From NCBI GenBank assembly GCA_030272585.1, contig BSYQ01000010.1, positions 744,001 to 808,000 of the forward strand: DNA of 64,000 nucleotides, written 5' to 3'. Position 1 is the first letter of the stretch. Each line of letters starts with the position of its first letter. Shown here piece after piece: positions 8,372-17,822 of the stretch. Made by a program: the position numbers and the translations under genes. Source of the DNA: Bryopsis sp. KO-2023 (taxonomy: Eukaryota; Chlorophyta; Ulvophyceae; Bryopsidales; Bryopsidaceae). The notes below the pieces were generated by a model. That model was not told where the DNA came from, ran no database searches, and saw only the letters and a list, made by a program, of their open reading frames with translations.

Positions 8372-10186
8372 ATGGCTGCCGACACACCCGCCGCAATTAT
8401 TGCAAGGTTGGAAGCGGAGGTAGCTCAAAAAGAAGAGGAGCTGCAGCACTTTACGTCGACCGCAGAGGAAGTGCTGCAGAACAATGAGGCCTTAACCCGG
8501 CAGCTCTCAGAGTTGAGTGACCGGACGAAAGCAGCTGAGGCTGCGAAGGAGGCAGCGGAGAAAGCCAAGGAAAAGGCGGAGGCGGAAAAGAAAGAAGCGG
8601 AGGACAAGACTAAGGTCTTGGAAGAAAAATTGGAAGCCATGAAGCTGAAAAAGCAAAGGTTCCAATCTCACATGATGGCTAACCATCGTGAGAATGACCT
8701 CCGTAAACAAGCTCTCGGGGGAATGGTGGATCGATTTACCGCGGTAGAGGAAACGCTGCAGCGAGCTGTAGCAACCGCGTGGAGTGCAGCAGCCAACAAC
8801 CTTAAGAAGGAATTGGCAGAACAAGAGCTGCAGATCGATTTGCTGGGAGAGTCCCTCAGAGACGGCTCTGAAAAACTTCAAGTGCAGAGCGAAACAACGG
8901 ACAAGATGCTGCGTTTGAACCCGGCGGTACCAGCACCACGGGTACGCGAAGAACTGGATCGCCAAGTCCAAGTTCTGTTATCAAACGCAACACTTGATCT
9001 GGAACCGTCCAAGGACGATGATGCGGGAGGCTCAAGCAAGGGCAAGGGGAAAGGGAAAAACAAACGCCCAAGCTCGCCGTGTAGGGATGAAGATCCACAC
9101 GGAAAGAGAAGGCGAGAGGACGGTGACGATGAAGGTGGTGAGCCACCGAGGGATCGTATGCCTGGAGATGCAGCAAGAGCCAACTTGTTACTCAAGTTAA
9201 AGGCTGCCGCATTAAAGACTCCAGCACCCTCACAACCAGCGCCAACAGTTCAGACTCCCGGAGATGAGGCTACCGCAATAGCACCGGGGGAGGACTTATT
9301 CGACATGAGAGAGGAGGAGCTTTTGGACTTGGATTTTAACGAAGAAATTGACTTCGGCAGTCCACCTCCTAGGCTCGAAGGTCCTAATTCTGAACTGGAG
9401 GACGGGGAAATAAGGAATGATGAAGGGCCAAGCCAGGTGACAGAGGTTCAGCGTGCGGTCCATCCACCGTTGGAGTTAGCTCCAACAGAAGCAGCACTTC
9501 GGGCTTTCCGAGAAAAGGTTAAGCTCAGAAGACTAAGGGCGGCTGCTCAGGACAAAGTGGATGCTGCACCCAGCGAAGTGAACCTGTCACGGGAGGATAT
9601 CGAGGAGGCTTGCAACCCCATCACTGCGTCAGAGAAATGGCCGAAGGTCCAATATACTAACCCCAGGGACCGAGCCTTGCAAAATTACCGCGGCAACCGG
9701 CACTTTCACGAGTTGCCCATGTGCATTTGGTGCGGGAGAAGCCCAATGCAAGCAAGTGCTCAGCGGCTGACGCAGAAGAAGTATTCCGTCCTTCCTTGTG
9801 GGTATCACCTTGTGTGTGATGCTCATTGGTTGGCATACTCGATGCTGGGGCGCATCGTCACGGCGGTCCAAAAAGTCGCGGAAGTGGACAACAAGTCCAT
9901 CGCCACCGTCTCCCCATTCTCTCTACCTGCCCATATGTTGAAGCTGACACGCTCGACGTTCGAAGAAATCCCTCCGTTCCCGGCTGAGCACGAGAAGTTG
10001 CCACACTGCAACATGTGTGTGAAGCGGCAGCTCAAGGTGTCCGGCATCACAAGGGATCTGCCATTCCTAAAGTCCAAAAGGGTGGCTGCCGCATTTGATC
10101 CCTGTGTCCGGTATCGTGCAGTGCAGCAAGCGCATGCGCAGGAGCAGCGTGCTAATCAGCAAGCGCAAGCGCCGGAACAGCGTTAA
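8372..10186 (+). CDS. TE1 ORF3: coiled-coil protein with RING-like Cys/His cluster (604 aa)
   Basis: An accessory protein of unknown function 3' of pol on the same strand. I chose the ATG at 8372 (MAADTPAAIIARLE) because the frame upstream has only a TTG. Residues about 8-110 form a long Ala/Lys/Glu coiled coil. A basic patch near 245-270 (KRPSSP, GKRRRE) could be a nuclear signal, followed by an acidic stretch (EEELLDLDFNEEIDF). The carboxyl region has C-x2-C at 451, C-x2-H-x2-C-x2-H from 476 and C-x2-C at 546, the order of a RING finger with His in the sixth ligand position and a long last loop (60 residues against a usual 4-48). TE4 carries a similar protein in the same place and TE3 a fused version. 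It could instead be another cross-brace zinc fold or an env-position relic; no transmembrane segment is present. Confidence 0.8.
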   Translation: MAADTPAAIIARLEAEVAQKEEELQHFTSTAEEVLQNNEALTRQLSELSDRTKAAEAAKEAAEKAKEKAEAEKKEAEDKTKVLEEKLEAMKLKKQRFQSHMMANHRENDLRKQALGGMVDRFTAVEETLQRAVATAWSAAANNLKKELAEQELQIDLLGESLRDGSEKLQVQSETTDKMLRLNPAVPAPRVREELDRQVQVLLSNATLDLEPSKDDDAGGSSKGKGKGKNKRPSSPCRDEDPHGKRRREDGDDEGGEPPRDRMPGDAARANLLLKLKAAALKTPAPSQPAPTVQTPGDEATAIAPGEDLFDMREEELLDLDFNEEIDFGSPPPRLEGPNSELEDGEIRNDEGPSQVTEVQRAVHPPLELAPTEAALRAFREKVKLRRLRAAAQDKVDAAPSEVNLSREDIEEACNPITASEKWPKVQYTNPRDRALQNYRGNRHFHELPMCIWCGRSPMQASAQRLTQKKYSVLPCGYHLVCDAHWLAYSMLGRIVTAVQKVAEVDNKSIATVSPFSLPAHMLKLTRSTFEEIPPFPAEHEKLPHCNMCVKRQLKVSGITRDLPFLKSKRVAAAFDPCVRYRAVQQAHAQEQRANQQAQAPEQR

Positions 10187-10366
10187 GGAGGAGGGAAAAG
10201 GAGTTATCGACGACCAAGTGTGTGCGTGCAGCAGCTGTCAGAGACGTCAGAGCAAGAGACAGGTCCAAGACAGTTGGGTGTGGGTATGGGAGTGGGTGAG
10301 TTTTGTGTTTGTGTTTTTGTGTTTTTGTTTTTCTTTGTGTTTGGTGTGCGTGGGCGCCCACTTTTT

Positions 10367-10380
10367 GCGGGGGGGGCGTA
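10367..10380 (+). other. TE1 polypurine tract
   Basis: GCGGGGGGGGCGTA directly precedes the 3' LTR, the position of the plus-strand primer. Copy 2 has the complementary C run at 17823-17836. Confidence 0.6.
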
Positions 10381-10805
10381 TGTTAGTCTTTTAGCGCTAT
10401 ACGAGGTAGTTTGGGATAGAGCCGAGGGTGGCTGACGCATGCGGGTTCGCGAGTAAGACAGATTAGACCCAGAGTTTGGGGCATGCGTCAGCGTACTACA
10501 CTTAGGGGTACTTAAGAGGCCCACTCGTTGTTTTGACATTCTTATTCACTTTACTTTGTAAGAACTCGGGATTCGTGGGATTGGTGTGTTCCCGCTTGTG
10601 TGTGTGTTTGTGTGTGTGTGTCTAAGTGTTTGCCTGACGCAATCACTTATCCAACCAAGTGCTCTAGTAGCGTTCACAACCGCGCTAGCTAGAGAGTTGT
10701 CTAAACCAACAAACCCCACAAGTATACTTGCGTTAGCCAGCAAGTTATCACGAATCCAATCAACACAGCCGACCACTATTGCGTCACCCACAAGCTTCAC
10801 TATCA
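10381..10805 (+). repeat. TE1 copy 1 3' LTR
   Basis: It matches the 5' LTR over 425 bases and is followed by the target duplication CCATC at 10806-10810. Confidence 0.95.
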
Positions 10806-11221
10806 CCATCTGCTCCTCCCCGCCTGACATTCCTTCTGCGTCTCAGCTCGTTCTGCTCACGCCTCTGCTCGTTCTGCTCACGCCTCTCCTGCGTTGCCCT
10901 CTGCAATCTGTAGATAGGACACTGAGGATCAGAACAGTCGTAGTATCTGATGACGTTACCACTGCGTTCTGCCTTTCTGTGGCCGTGAGGAGGCGCTCTG
11001 AGAGGAGGTGGTGGCACCACTGCCAACGGGTGTCTCACTGGACCCAGAACCTGCACCGGTCTGGGTAACCTGTAAGGAGCTGGAACCCAGTCCCCTGCGA
11101 AAGTAAACAGATCAGGTGGCAGGTTTCCCTGAAACTCTGCCTCACCCTGAATCACAGTTTCCTCGTCTGTTTCTGCCTCACTTTCACTACTCCTCACTGC
11201 TACAGGTCTACCAAAACTCAT
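10806..11221 (-). CDS. TE2 upstream ORF b, overlapping the gag start (cut by TE1)
   Basis: A small ORF starting at the ATG at 11221 (MSFGRPVAVRSSESEAETDE) runs leftwards past the gag ATG at 10830 in another frame and was cut by the TE1 insertion; its original frame continues to a stop near 634. It is acidic at the start, Pro/Arg-rich in the middle, and carries YYDCSDPQCPIY followed by Arg/Glu/Gln repeats. The C-x3-P-x-C piece recurs in the next ORF upstream. I do not recognise a family. It may be a translated leader peptide or a small accessory protein, and overlap with gag suggests coupled or leaky translation. Confidence 0.4.
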
Positions 11222-11248
11222 ACAACAACCAGAGTCAGAAGATCTCCT

Positions 11249-11569
11249 TTACAGGTTGCTAGTTCTGATCCTTTCCTTCTCAAGCCACTCTAACAACAGA
11301 AGACAGTTCGGATTCCTACAAGTAACAGAGTATATCCAAGTACCCTGCCGAAACACCCAATAATGATCGTGCGAGGGAGCCAAAACTGAACTCTCCTCCA
11401 CCTGACTCAGTGGTTCCTGCACCCTGTTTTCCCTGATAGGTCCTGCTCTGAAAACAAAGGCAGGTAAAGTCCGAGTCTGATCTGGCTGGTTCTCACTAGG
11501 AAACCCGTCAGACGACACTTCCTCTTCGTCGGAACTAACAACTGTAAAACCTGAGCCCACACTGCTCAT
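11249..11569 (-). CDS. TE2 upstream ORF a (107 aa)
   Basis: The ATG at 11569 gives a short acidic protein (MSSVGSGFTVVSSDEEEV) whose end, with WIYSVTCRNPNC, resembles the C-x3-P-x-C segment of ORF b at 10806-11221. The two look like diverged tandem duplicates. They are separated by 27 bases and share direction with gag. Function is unknown, and coding status rests only on the open frame and the internal similarity. Confidence 0.35.
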   Translation of the reverse strand: MSSVGSGFTVVSSDEEEVSSDGFPSENQPDQTRTLPAFVFRAGPIRENRVQEPLSQVEESSVLAPSHDHYWVFRQGTWIYSVTCRNPNCLLLLEWLEKERIRTSNL

Positions 11570-11599
11570 CAACTGCCAACCCTAGTTTCGCTACGCAAA

Positions 11600-11760
11600 C
11601 TCTAACACTTCAGGCCGCGCAAATCTGCGTCTGTGCCCCCTTGCTGCTGCGCAAAACCTGCGCCTGCAAAACTCTACCACTCAAGGCTGCGCAAATCTGC
11701 GTCTGTGCCCGCACTGAACTGTGCCCCTTACTGCTGCGCAAAACCTGCGCCTGACAACGT
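11600..11760 (-). repeat. Imperfect tandem duplication in the TE2 leader
   Basis: A block containing GCGCAAATCTGCGTCTGTG and then CTGCGCAAAACCTGCGCCTG occurs twice, about 85-90 bases apart, between the TE2 primer binding site and its first small ORF. The function is unknown. Confidence 0.5.
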
Positions 11761-11994
11761 TCTGTGCTAGGCAACGCCTGCAAACTCTACTATAACCTTG
11801 CGTACAAAACGACCTCTGTGCAGCACTGCGCCTACACAAAACTGTGCGAAAACTGCGCCAACTATGCCTGCACTCAGCGCTACCCTGCGCCCTGATCGAT
11901 TCTGCAAAAACCTTGCGCCTGAAAACTCTGAGCCTGCTGCTTCACCAGAACTCTCTACCTCTCCCAAGATCACTTGTGATCTTGCCACAAGAAT

Positions 11995-12006
11995 GCTCCG
12001 AAACCA
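11995..12006 (-). other. TE2 primer binding site
   Basis: The minus strand reads TGGTTTCGGAGC one base after the LTR terminus CCGTTGCA, identical to the sites in the other three families. This fixes TE2's orientation and the inner edge of its 5' LTR. Confidence 0.7.
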
Positions 12007-12007
12007 A

Positions 12008-12394
12008 TGCAACGGCTGCGACTCTGCAAGTCTGCCAGCCAAGCTGAAGGTGAAACAATGGGAGACCAAGGTGCAAAGCACTCCAAACAAGGTTAAAAGC
12101 TAGGTTAAAACCAAGTGTACCAATACCCTAGAGGCGCTGCCCAAATACCCTGCTGCAGCACCTCTGACAAGACCTGATCCCCTGATCAGACAACTACTGA
12201 GCTGACACAGTGAACCCATCACTGTATCAGGTCAGATCACAGAATGTTCTGAGCTGCCAGTTCAGCAGGGACACCTGCTGAGCTGCCAGCTCGCCAACCT
12301 ACAGTCAGATCTCCTGATTCAGGGCCCAGCAGGCTCTGAATCAGGCGATTCACTACAGCAGCCTAACGCTTTAGCACTGAACCACGCTACTTCA
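12008..12394 (-). repeat. TE2 5' LTR (outer edge uncertain)
   Basis: The inner end (12008) is fixed by the primer binding site. The outer end is placed at 12394, where the minus strand would begin TGAAGTAGC, because a TG start and CA end fit there. The partner LTR is outside the window, so the outer edge is a guess. Confidence 0.45.
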
Positions 12395-13228
12395 CGGTGA
12401 TTTAGGGCCTACCGTAGTTATACCGTACCTGTTCCGTACCGTAAAAACAACATATTACTCCGGTTACGGTACGGAGTTACGGCCGTAGTACGGTGACCGT
12501 AACCCGACCGTAACCGGACCGGACCGGAGTCGGACCAAAAATTTGGCCCAAGTCCTATCTCTGGTATCTAGGTCTTTCTGTAAGCTTCGATATGTTGTTT
12601 GATGTATGGCCGAAGTAACACATGTTCTTTTTTTGTTGTATTCACGTCAACATTCTTCAAGTATTACATCTCAATATTCGTCCATTGATCTCCTCTGTTC
12701 CCACTATTACCCAACAATTGATCTGTGACCGATCAGGTACCGGGCCATCAAGTCCAAACACCTCAAAAAAACCTACAGAAATGTCCATGATAACCCTAAG
12801 TACTCCTACCCCCCACCAACAAACAACCACCAACTTTGAAAATCCCAGAAGATGAAAACAAAACCCCCACATTAGAAAAAGAAACACCCCAAAGAAAACC
12901 GAAAAAAGTGACTGGAAAACCCGTCAACGCAAACCACTGACGAACAAACAACTTCAATAACTTTGAAAAACCACTCTTGATTATAGTTGAATTGGCGGCG
13001 AACCCCAAACCCAAGACCAAACTCAAAAATGAAAATATGCCACCATATATCCATGAGTAACTACACCACCGCTGTAATCCAAAACAAGAAGAGAAAACAA
13101 AAAACCCCCACCAAACTTCTCCACCATTTCCAAGTCTACGATTAAAAAATTCAACTCCCCCAGGCGACTCTAAACCAATCGACGACGCACCCGACTAGCT
13201 CGTGGTGAAAACGAAGCGTACTCGACAC
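12395..13228. other. Gene-free interval with CCGTAAC-rich and A/C-rich sequence
   Basis: 12400-12540 is crowded with self-complementary CCGTAC/GTTACGG words and resembles the 60930-61150 stretch, so it is probably a decayed foldback repeat. 12760-13160 is A/C-rich with no convincing ORF. I see no gene. Confidence 0.5.
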
Positions 13229-14310
13229 CACACGTGGGCGCCGGCAAGTTTTAAAGGACCGGACCGGACCGGAAAACCTGTCTTGGACCGGATTTGACCT
13301 TTCTTAGACAGGTCAAACCGGTCTGGAAAGGTCAAATCCGGTCTAAGAAAGGTCAAATCCGGTCTAGTAAAGAACACCTGGAGCCGGTCTAAAACAGGTC
13401 GCACAATTAAGCACATAACTGGGAATCAATCAGTTGGGAAGTGATTGAATTAATTAAAGCACCAAGTAATACTGTTATATATATTTTTAGTATATGAATG
13501 ACGTGAGCCAAGCTCACCAACCACCGACTAGAGGGAGTCCGTCGACTCTAAGAGGATTCGAACCCAGGTTGGTTAAGCCCGAATCAAAGGCACTACGAAG
13601 TAACGGACCCCACCATAGGGACGCTCAAGTGGGGGCCGTGACCTTTAAGTACCCGATTGTTTCTATTGCTAAAAATAGGTACTTAAAGGTAACGGCCACC
13701 ACTTGAGCGTCCCTGTGGTGGGGTCCACTAGTGATAGTGCCTTCGACTTGGGCTTAGCCAACTCGAGTTCGAATCCTCCTAGAGTCGATCGACTCCTTCC
13801 AATTGGTGATTGGTGAGCTCGGCTCACGTCACTCATATACTAAAAATATATATAATAATACTAGCTAATTAATTAACTCAGTTTCTGTTCGGTTGATACA
13901 CAATTAGCACGTAATATGTGCTTAATTGTGTGACCTGTTTTAGACAGGCTCCAGGTCGGTCTGGACAGGCAGCCGACCTGGAGCCGGTCTAAAACAGGGG
14001 AACAACCCGGTCAAGACAGGGTCGTTCCGGTTTTAGACAGGTCACATTGCCTGTCTAATAAAGGCGAAATGTGAGGTGTGACCTGTCTAAAACCGGAAAA
14101 TCTGTCGGAAATCCGGTCCAAATTTCTGCAGATTTCCGAGGTTGACTGGACCGGAGTGGACAGGACCGGACAGGTCGCAACCTGTCCGGTCTTGGAAGGA
14201 CCGGCGTTTTTTCGTTGGATCGGACAGAACCGGACAGGTCGACCGGTCCTTAGACAGGTTGGACCGGACCGGACCGGTTTTCGCTGCCGGTCCGGTCGGG
14301 CCTAGGTCTG
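13229..14310. mobile_element. hAT-like foldback element FB1, copy A
   Basis: A 1.08-kb, largely palindromic element is flanked by the 8-base direct repeat CTCGACAC (13221-13228, 14311-14318). Its left terminus CACACGTGGGC and right terminus (read inward) CAGACCTAGGC are variants of CAGACCTGGGC, the terminus of copy B. Eight-base duplications and CAG termini are typical of hAT DNA transposons. The arms are CCGGTCC-rich outside and meet at a near-perfect hairpin about 13597-13725. No transposase is encoded, so it is non-autonomous. Each arm carries a B-box-like GGTTCGAATCC-type word (13552-13565, 13765-13776). Confidence 0.75.
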
Positions 14311-14330
14311 CTCGACACCCCATCCACCAC

Positions 14331-14766
14331 TGTCCCTAACTTTTGAGGTTGCTCTTTAAAAAGATCCGGAAGGACTATTGTCACTTCCTTTTCAGGAGGA
14401 GTCCAACCACTTTGGGAAAATACAACAGAGACAAAAAGGAGAGATAAAACTCGTGGGCTGAATTACATTCATCCTGACCGACTTTAAATAGTCGAAACGC
14501 AACCTCTAGCCAACTGCTGATCAACTGTAAATCAGCTTCTAATGGCTTCAGTAAATTGTCCCATTCTGTATCAGTTTGTCGTACTAATCCCCCAGATCAT
14601 CGATCAAATCAAAAACTCCACAGGGCCTGTTCCTCTATATGTCCCAGAATCACCCCATAACATTCCAGCAAAACCCGAAGTACTCTTTCCAATCGTATTG
14701 TCAATGTATTTCCGGTTATTTTTAAAAACAACCTGCCCCCCTGTCCAACCTTCTTAACCACCCACA
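14331..14766 (-). repeat. TE3 3' LTR
   Basis: On the minus strand it begins TGTGGGTGG and ends TTAGGGACA. Bases 14338-14766 match 32412-32840 over 429 positions; the terminal seven bases (14331-14337) have no counterpart in the 5' LTR. Confidence 0.85.
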
Positions 14767-14788
14767 GCTGTCCCTACTCTCCCCTTTG
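14767..14788 (-). other. TE3 polypurine tract
   Basis: The minus strand reads AAAGGGGAGAGTAGGGACAG just before the 3' LTR, the expected plus-strand primer site. Confidence 0.6.
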
Positions 14789-14972
14789 AAAATTCGTCCC
14801 GAATTTGCTTCCAATGGAAAAGGAAAAAGAAATCATATCCACAGCAATCGAATCGACAGAAATCATGTCCACAGAGATCATGTCTCCAGAAATCATGTCC
14901 CCAGAAAGGACAGAACACCCTGAAAAATCAACAGAAACAAACAAAACAAAAATACCCAAAACAGTCATCTCA

Positions 14973-17400
14973 CTAGAAATCGGGAGCCGATTCTTCCGAC
15001 GATTCCACAACGTCCTCCGACGACTCCGACGACTCCTCCACACTCTCTGCGGGCTCGTAATCAGGCCTCCAATCAATACGTCCTGCCACCCGGTCGGCCG
15101 TAAACAGCTCCTTCAGCGTCTTCGTTATTACTGAGCCGGTCATTCGCGGGTTGACATATAAGCCGTAGATCTCGGGTTGGTTAACGAGGATCGTCTGAAT
15201 GAGCGGCCGCCAATGGGAACCGATCGGCAAACGGAGCTCGATAAGGTCGCACTGAACACAGCGATAGCGGAGCAAGCGGTCCACATCCAGGTTTTCGCCA
15301 GCAGGGGTGATCGCGACGAGCTGATCACGCGGAAGTGGAAGAGCCACCGCCAAAGCCGACCCTTCACCGCGCACAATCCCCGACGACATCCCAACCGACC
15401 ATGCCACCATCTTGCGTAAGCATGCCCGTCTGCTTCTGCCAAAACAGCAGAACTGGTGCTGGTGATGCGTGCCAACCAACCGACACGCAGAGGAGCGATG
15501 TGGCCGAGCCCTGACCCCGGGTTGCCTTGTGCAGACAAAACACCGCCCTGGATTCCTCGTCCCCAAGCACTCCAAAATGTCCCCCTGCGGTCCGAGAACA
15601 TGCAACGGCGCGACAGCCACCCGATCCGCGTTCGCTCGAAGGCGCGCCACCTCCCTTTCCAACTCGGCATGTCTGTTCCGATCGGTTTCCGCCTGTCGTG
15701 AGAGTGTTTCCACTTGCCGTTCCCAAACTCGCGCGCGCTCCTCAGTTGTGGTGATCACGTTTTCTTGATCACGAAGGTATTCGATCAGCCGACTGGTGCT
15801 GTCCTGCAACCGCCGAAAGCAACGATCTCCATCGCCCTCCAACTCGACGTAGCCTCCGACGGCTTCCAGATCGACCTCCACCTGTTCCACAACTGCCTCC
15901 ACATCCATTTCTTCCAATTCACTCGACTCTGAACTCTCTGGATCGCCTACATCCCCAGTAGGATCGACCTGAGGTTCGTCCTCGTCGGTGTTGTAAACCC
16001 ACAGCGCGTCCATCGTAAGCAACAAAAAAAAGAGTAAAAGGAAAGAGGGGGTATCAATAGTCTTCGTTCCAGGCAGGGTAGCGAGAAAATCGGCGAAAGG
16101 TCCCTCTTTTTCGGTATCGTCCGATGCATCATCCTCGTTCGACGTCTCTGGTTCCACCGGGTCACATTGCTGCCTTTGCACCACCCAAGAATGATTAGGT
16201 GTTTGACCAACCCAAACGAGTGATCCTTGCAGGCGCTGAACCATCCATGGCCCTTCCGTATACGCATTCCTTTTCGCTCGAAACACTCTTTCCTCTGGGT
16301 TAACCATCACCATGTCCCCCACTTGAAGCGGTTTCCACGCTCGTTTAGAGTGAGACATCAGCCGGCGCACCTGTGTTTTTACTCTTTGTTTGTGCATGGC
16401 CACGTTGATCCCTCCTTGTTGCCACCTCTGATCCTCCTTCCGCATTCGAAAGAGTATAACCCTTTCCGTTTCCCAAGCATCCTTTTCTCTCCATTCGCCT
16501 TGTTTTTGATATCGGATCTCTTTGTCTTCCTCTGTGTCCTCATGTGTTAAATCCCGAAGGAAGAAAGCTTCTCCCGGTGTCACACATGTAGCTGAGTGCT
16601 TTCTCGTATTTATTTCAAATAACGCCTGCGGGAGCTTCTTCGGCCAATCCCTGGGAATATACCCGTTGCCTATTTGCCGTAGTTTTCGTTGTAGTTCCTG
16701 ATTTACCCTTTCCACCATCCCATTTCCCTCTGGATGGTGGGGTCGTGAACGTTTCACCAACACATTCCATTTTTCCATGACCTCCAAAAAGGTACCGAAG
16801 AATTCTTTTCCATTGTCCGTCACCAAAACTTGTGGTGCTCCATATCGGTAAAACACTTCCTCCTCGATCCAAGCTGCAACTTCCTTACTGTCCTTTGAAT
16901 AGAGGGCTCCCGAACATGTCCACCGAGAGTAGTAGTCGATCAAAACCACGGCATAACGATGGGATGTTTGCTCTGCCCGGGGTAGAGTGATCAAGTCCAA
17001 CCCAACACGTTCCCAAGGCTGTAGCACCACTTGATGTCGATAAGGTGCTGGCCGAATTGTTGCTTTCCTTGTCTTTCGACAGCCAATGCAAACTCGCAGG
17101 TGCTTTCGTACCGTGGAGACCATGTTTGGCCACCAATAATTCTTCTTTAACTTCTTCACTGTTTTATAGATCCCCATGTGTCCTCCTTGGGTGTGTACTC
17201 GCAGAATTGTCTGTCTTCGCCGCGCGGTTCGAAGAACTGCTTTCCACCGCTGATCAGCGTCCAAATACTCCAACTTGTGCTCTGTTTCAGTTCGCCAGCG
17301 ATAACGTTTCGCTCGTTTTCGAATTCGTTCTCTTTTTGCTCTATCTTCTATATCAACCAGTGCACTGCTCCCCTGCAGCGTTTGCAGTAACAACTGATCG
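14973..17400 (-). CDS. TE3 integrase fused to a coiled-coil/Cys-His domain (main part; split by TE1 copy 2)
   Basis: The frame most likely starts at an ATG (27067-27065) overlapping the preceding ORF's stop as TAATG, runs to the TE1 insertion point, and resumes at 17400; without the insertion it would be open for 817 codons. Integrase parts are clear: zinc domain (HTQGGHMG to CIGCRK), catalytic D in DLITLP, D in VTDNGKEF, E in HHPEGNGMVERVN, then a GPY/F-like DNA-binding tail (VGDMVMVN, GPWMVQ). No chromodomain follows. The last 346 residues (from the Met at 16013) hold an acidic segment, a coiled coil and a Cys/His cluster: C-x2-C, 15 residues, C, then HHQHQFCC and a final C-x2-C (YRCVQC). 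This matches the accessory ORF3 of TE1 and TE4 in place and composition, but fused. It could be released by internal initiation or proteolysis. Confidence 0.8.
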
Positions 17401-17822
17401 TGATAGTGAAGCTTGTGGGTGACGCAATAGTGGTCGGCTGTGTTGGTTGGATTCGTGATAACTTGCTGGCTAACGCAAGTATACTTGTGGGGTTTGTTGG
17501 TTTAGACAACTCTCTAGCTAGCGCGGTTGTGAACGCTACTAGAGCACTTAGGTTGGGAAGTGATTGCGTCAGGCAAACACTTAACACACACACACACACA
17601 AACACACACACAAGCGGGAACACACCAATCCCACGAATCCCGAGTTCTTACAAAGTAAAGAAGATGTCAAAACAACGAGTGGGCCTCTTAAGTACCCCTA
17701 AGTGTAGTACGCTGACGCATGCCCCAAACTCTGGGTCTAATCTGTCTTACTCGTGAACCCACATGCGTCAGCCACCCTCGGCTCTATCCCAAACTACCTC
17801 GTAGAGCGCTAAAAGACTAACA
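17401..17822 (-). repeat. TE1 copy 2 3' LTR
   Basis: A 422-base repeat of 26615-27036, no differences seen. The left flank ends in GATCG. Confidence 0.95.

Larger units (their letters stand above)
706..10805 (+). mobile_element. TE1 copy 1: complete Ty3/gypsy chromovirus with a third ORF
   Basis: This is a 10.1-kb element bounded by two 425-base LTRs that look identical by eye. They begin TG, end CA and are flanked by the 5-base target duplication CCATC (701-705, 10806-10810). Internal order: primer binding site, gag, pol (protease, reverse transcriptase, RNase H, integrase, chromodomain) in the -1 frame, a 450-base gap, then ORF3. All three ORFs are open. A chromodomain at the integrase carboxyl end places it among chromoviruses, whose chromodomain is known to guide integration to marked chromatin. 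Identical LTRs mean recent insertion. A second copy lies inverted at 17401-27036. Confidence 0.95.
1..12394 (-). mobile_element. TE2: 5' part of a Ty3/gypsy-like LTR retrotransposon, split by TE1 copy 1 and cut by the window edge
   Basis: Reading on the minus strand from right to left there is a candidate 5' LTR (12008-12394), a primer binding site (11995-12006), a 420-base leader, two small upstream ORFs, and a gag that begins at 10830 and resumes at 705 after the inserted TE1 copy. The 5-base sequence CCATC lies at 701-705 and again at 10806-10810, which is the target duplication made by TE1. The rest of TE2 (protease to 3' LTR) lies outside the window. The family differs from TE1, TE3 and TE4 in LTR and gag sequence but uses the same primer binding site. 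Confidence 0.75.

Noticed and set aside
10152-10394. GT- and T-rich region between TE1 ORF3 and 3' LTR as a gene
   Set aside because: It is low-complexity 3' untranslated sequence; several short frames are open only because of the repeats.
16014-16050. Hydrophobic stretch FLLLFFLLLT in TE3 as a membrane anchor of an env-like protein
   Set aside because: It falls in the T/A-rich linker just before a Met that begins the acidic segment; there is no signal peptide, glycosylation pattern or second span, and the TE1 and TE4 counterparts have none.
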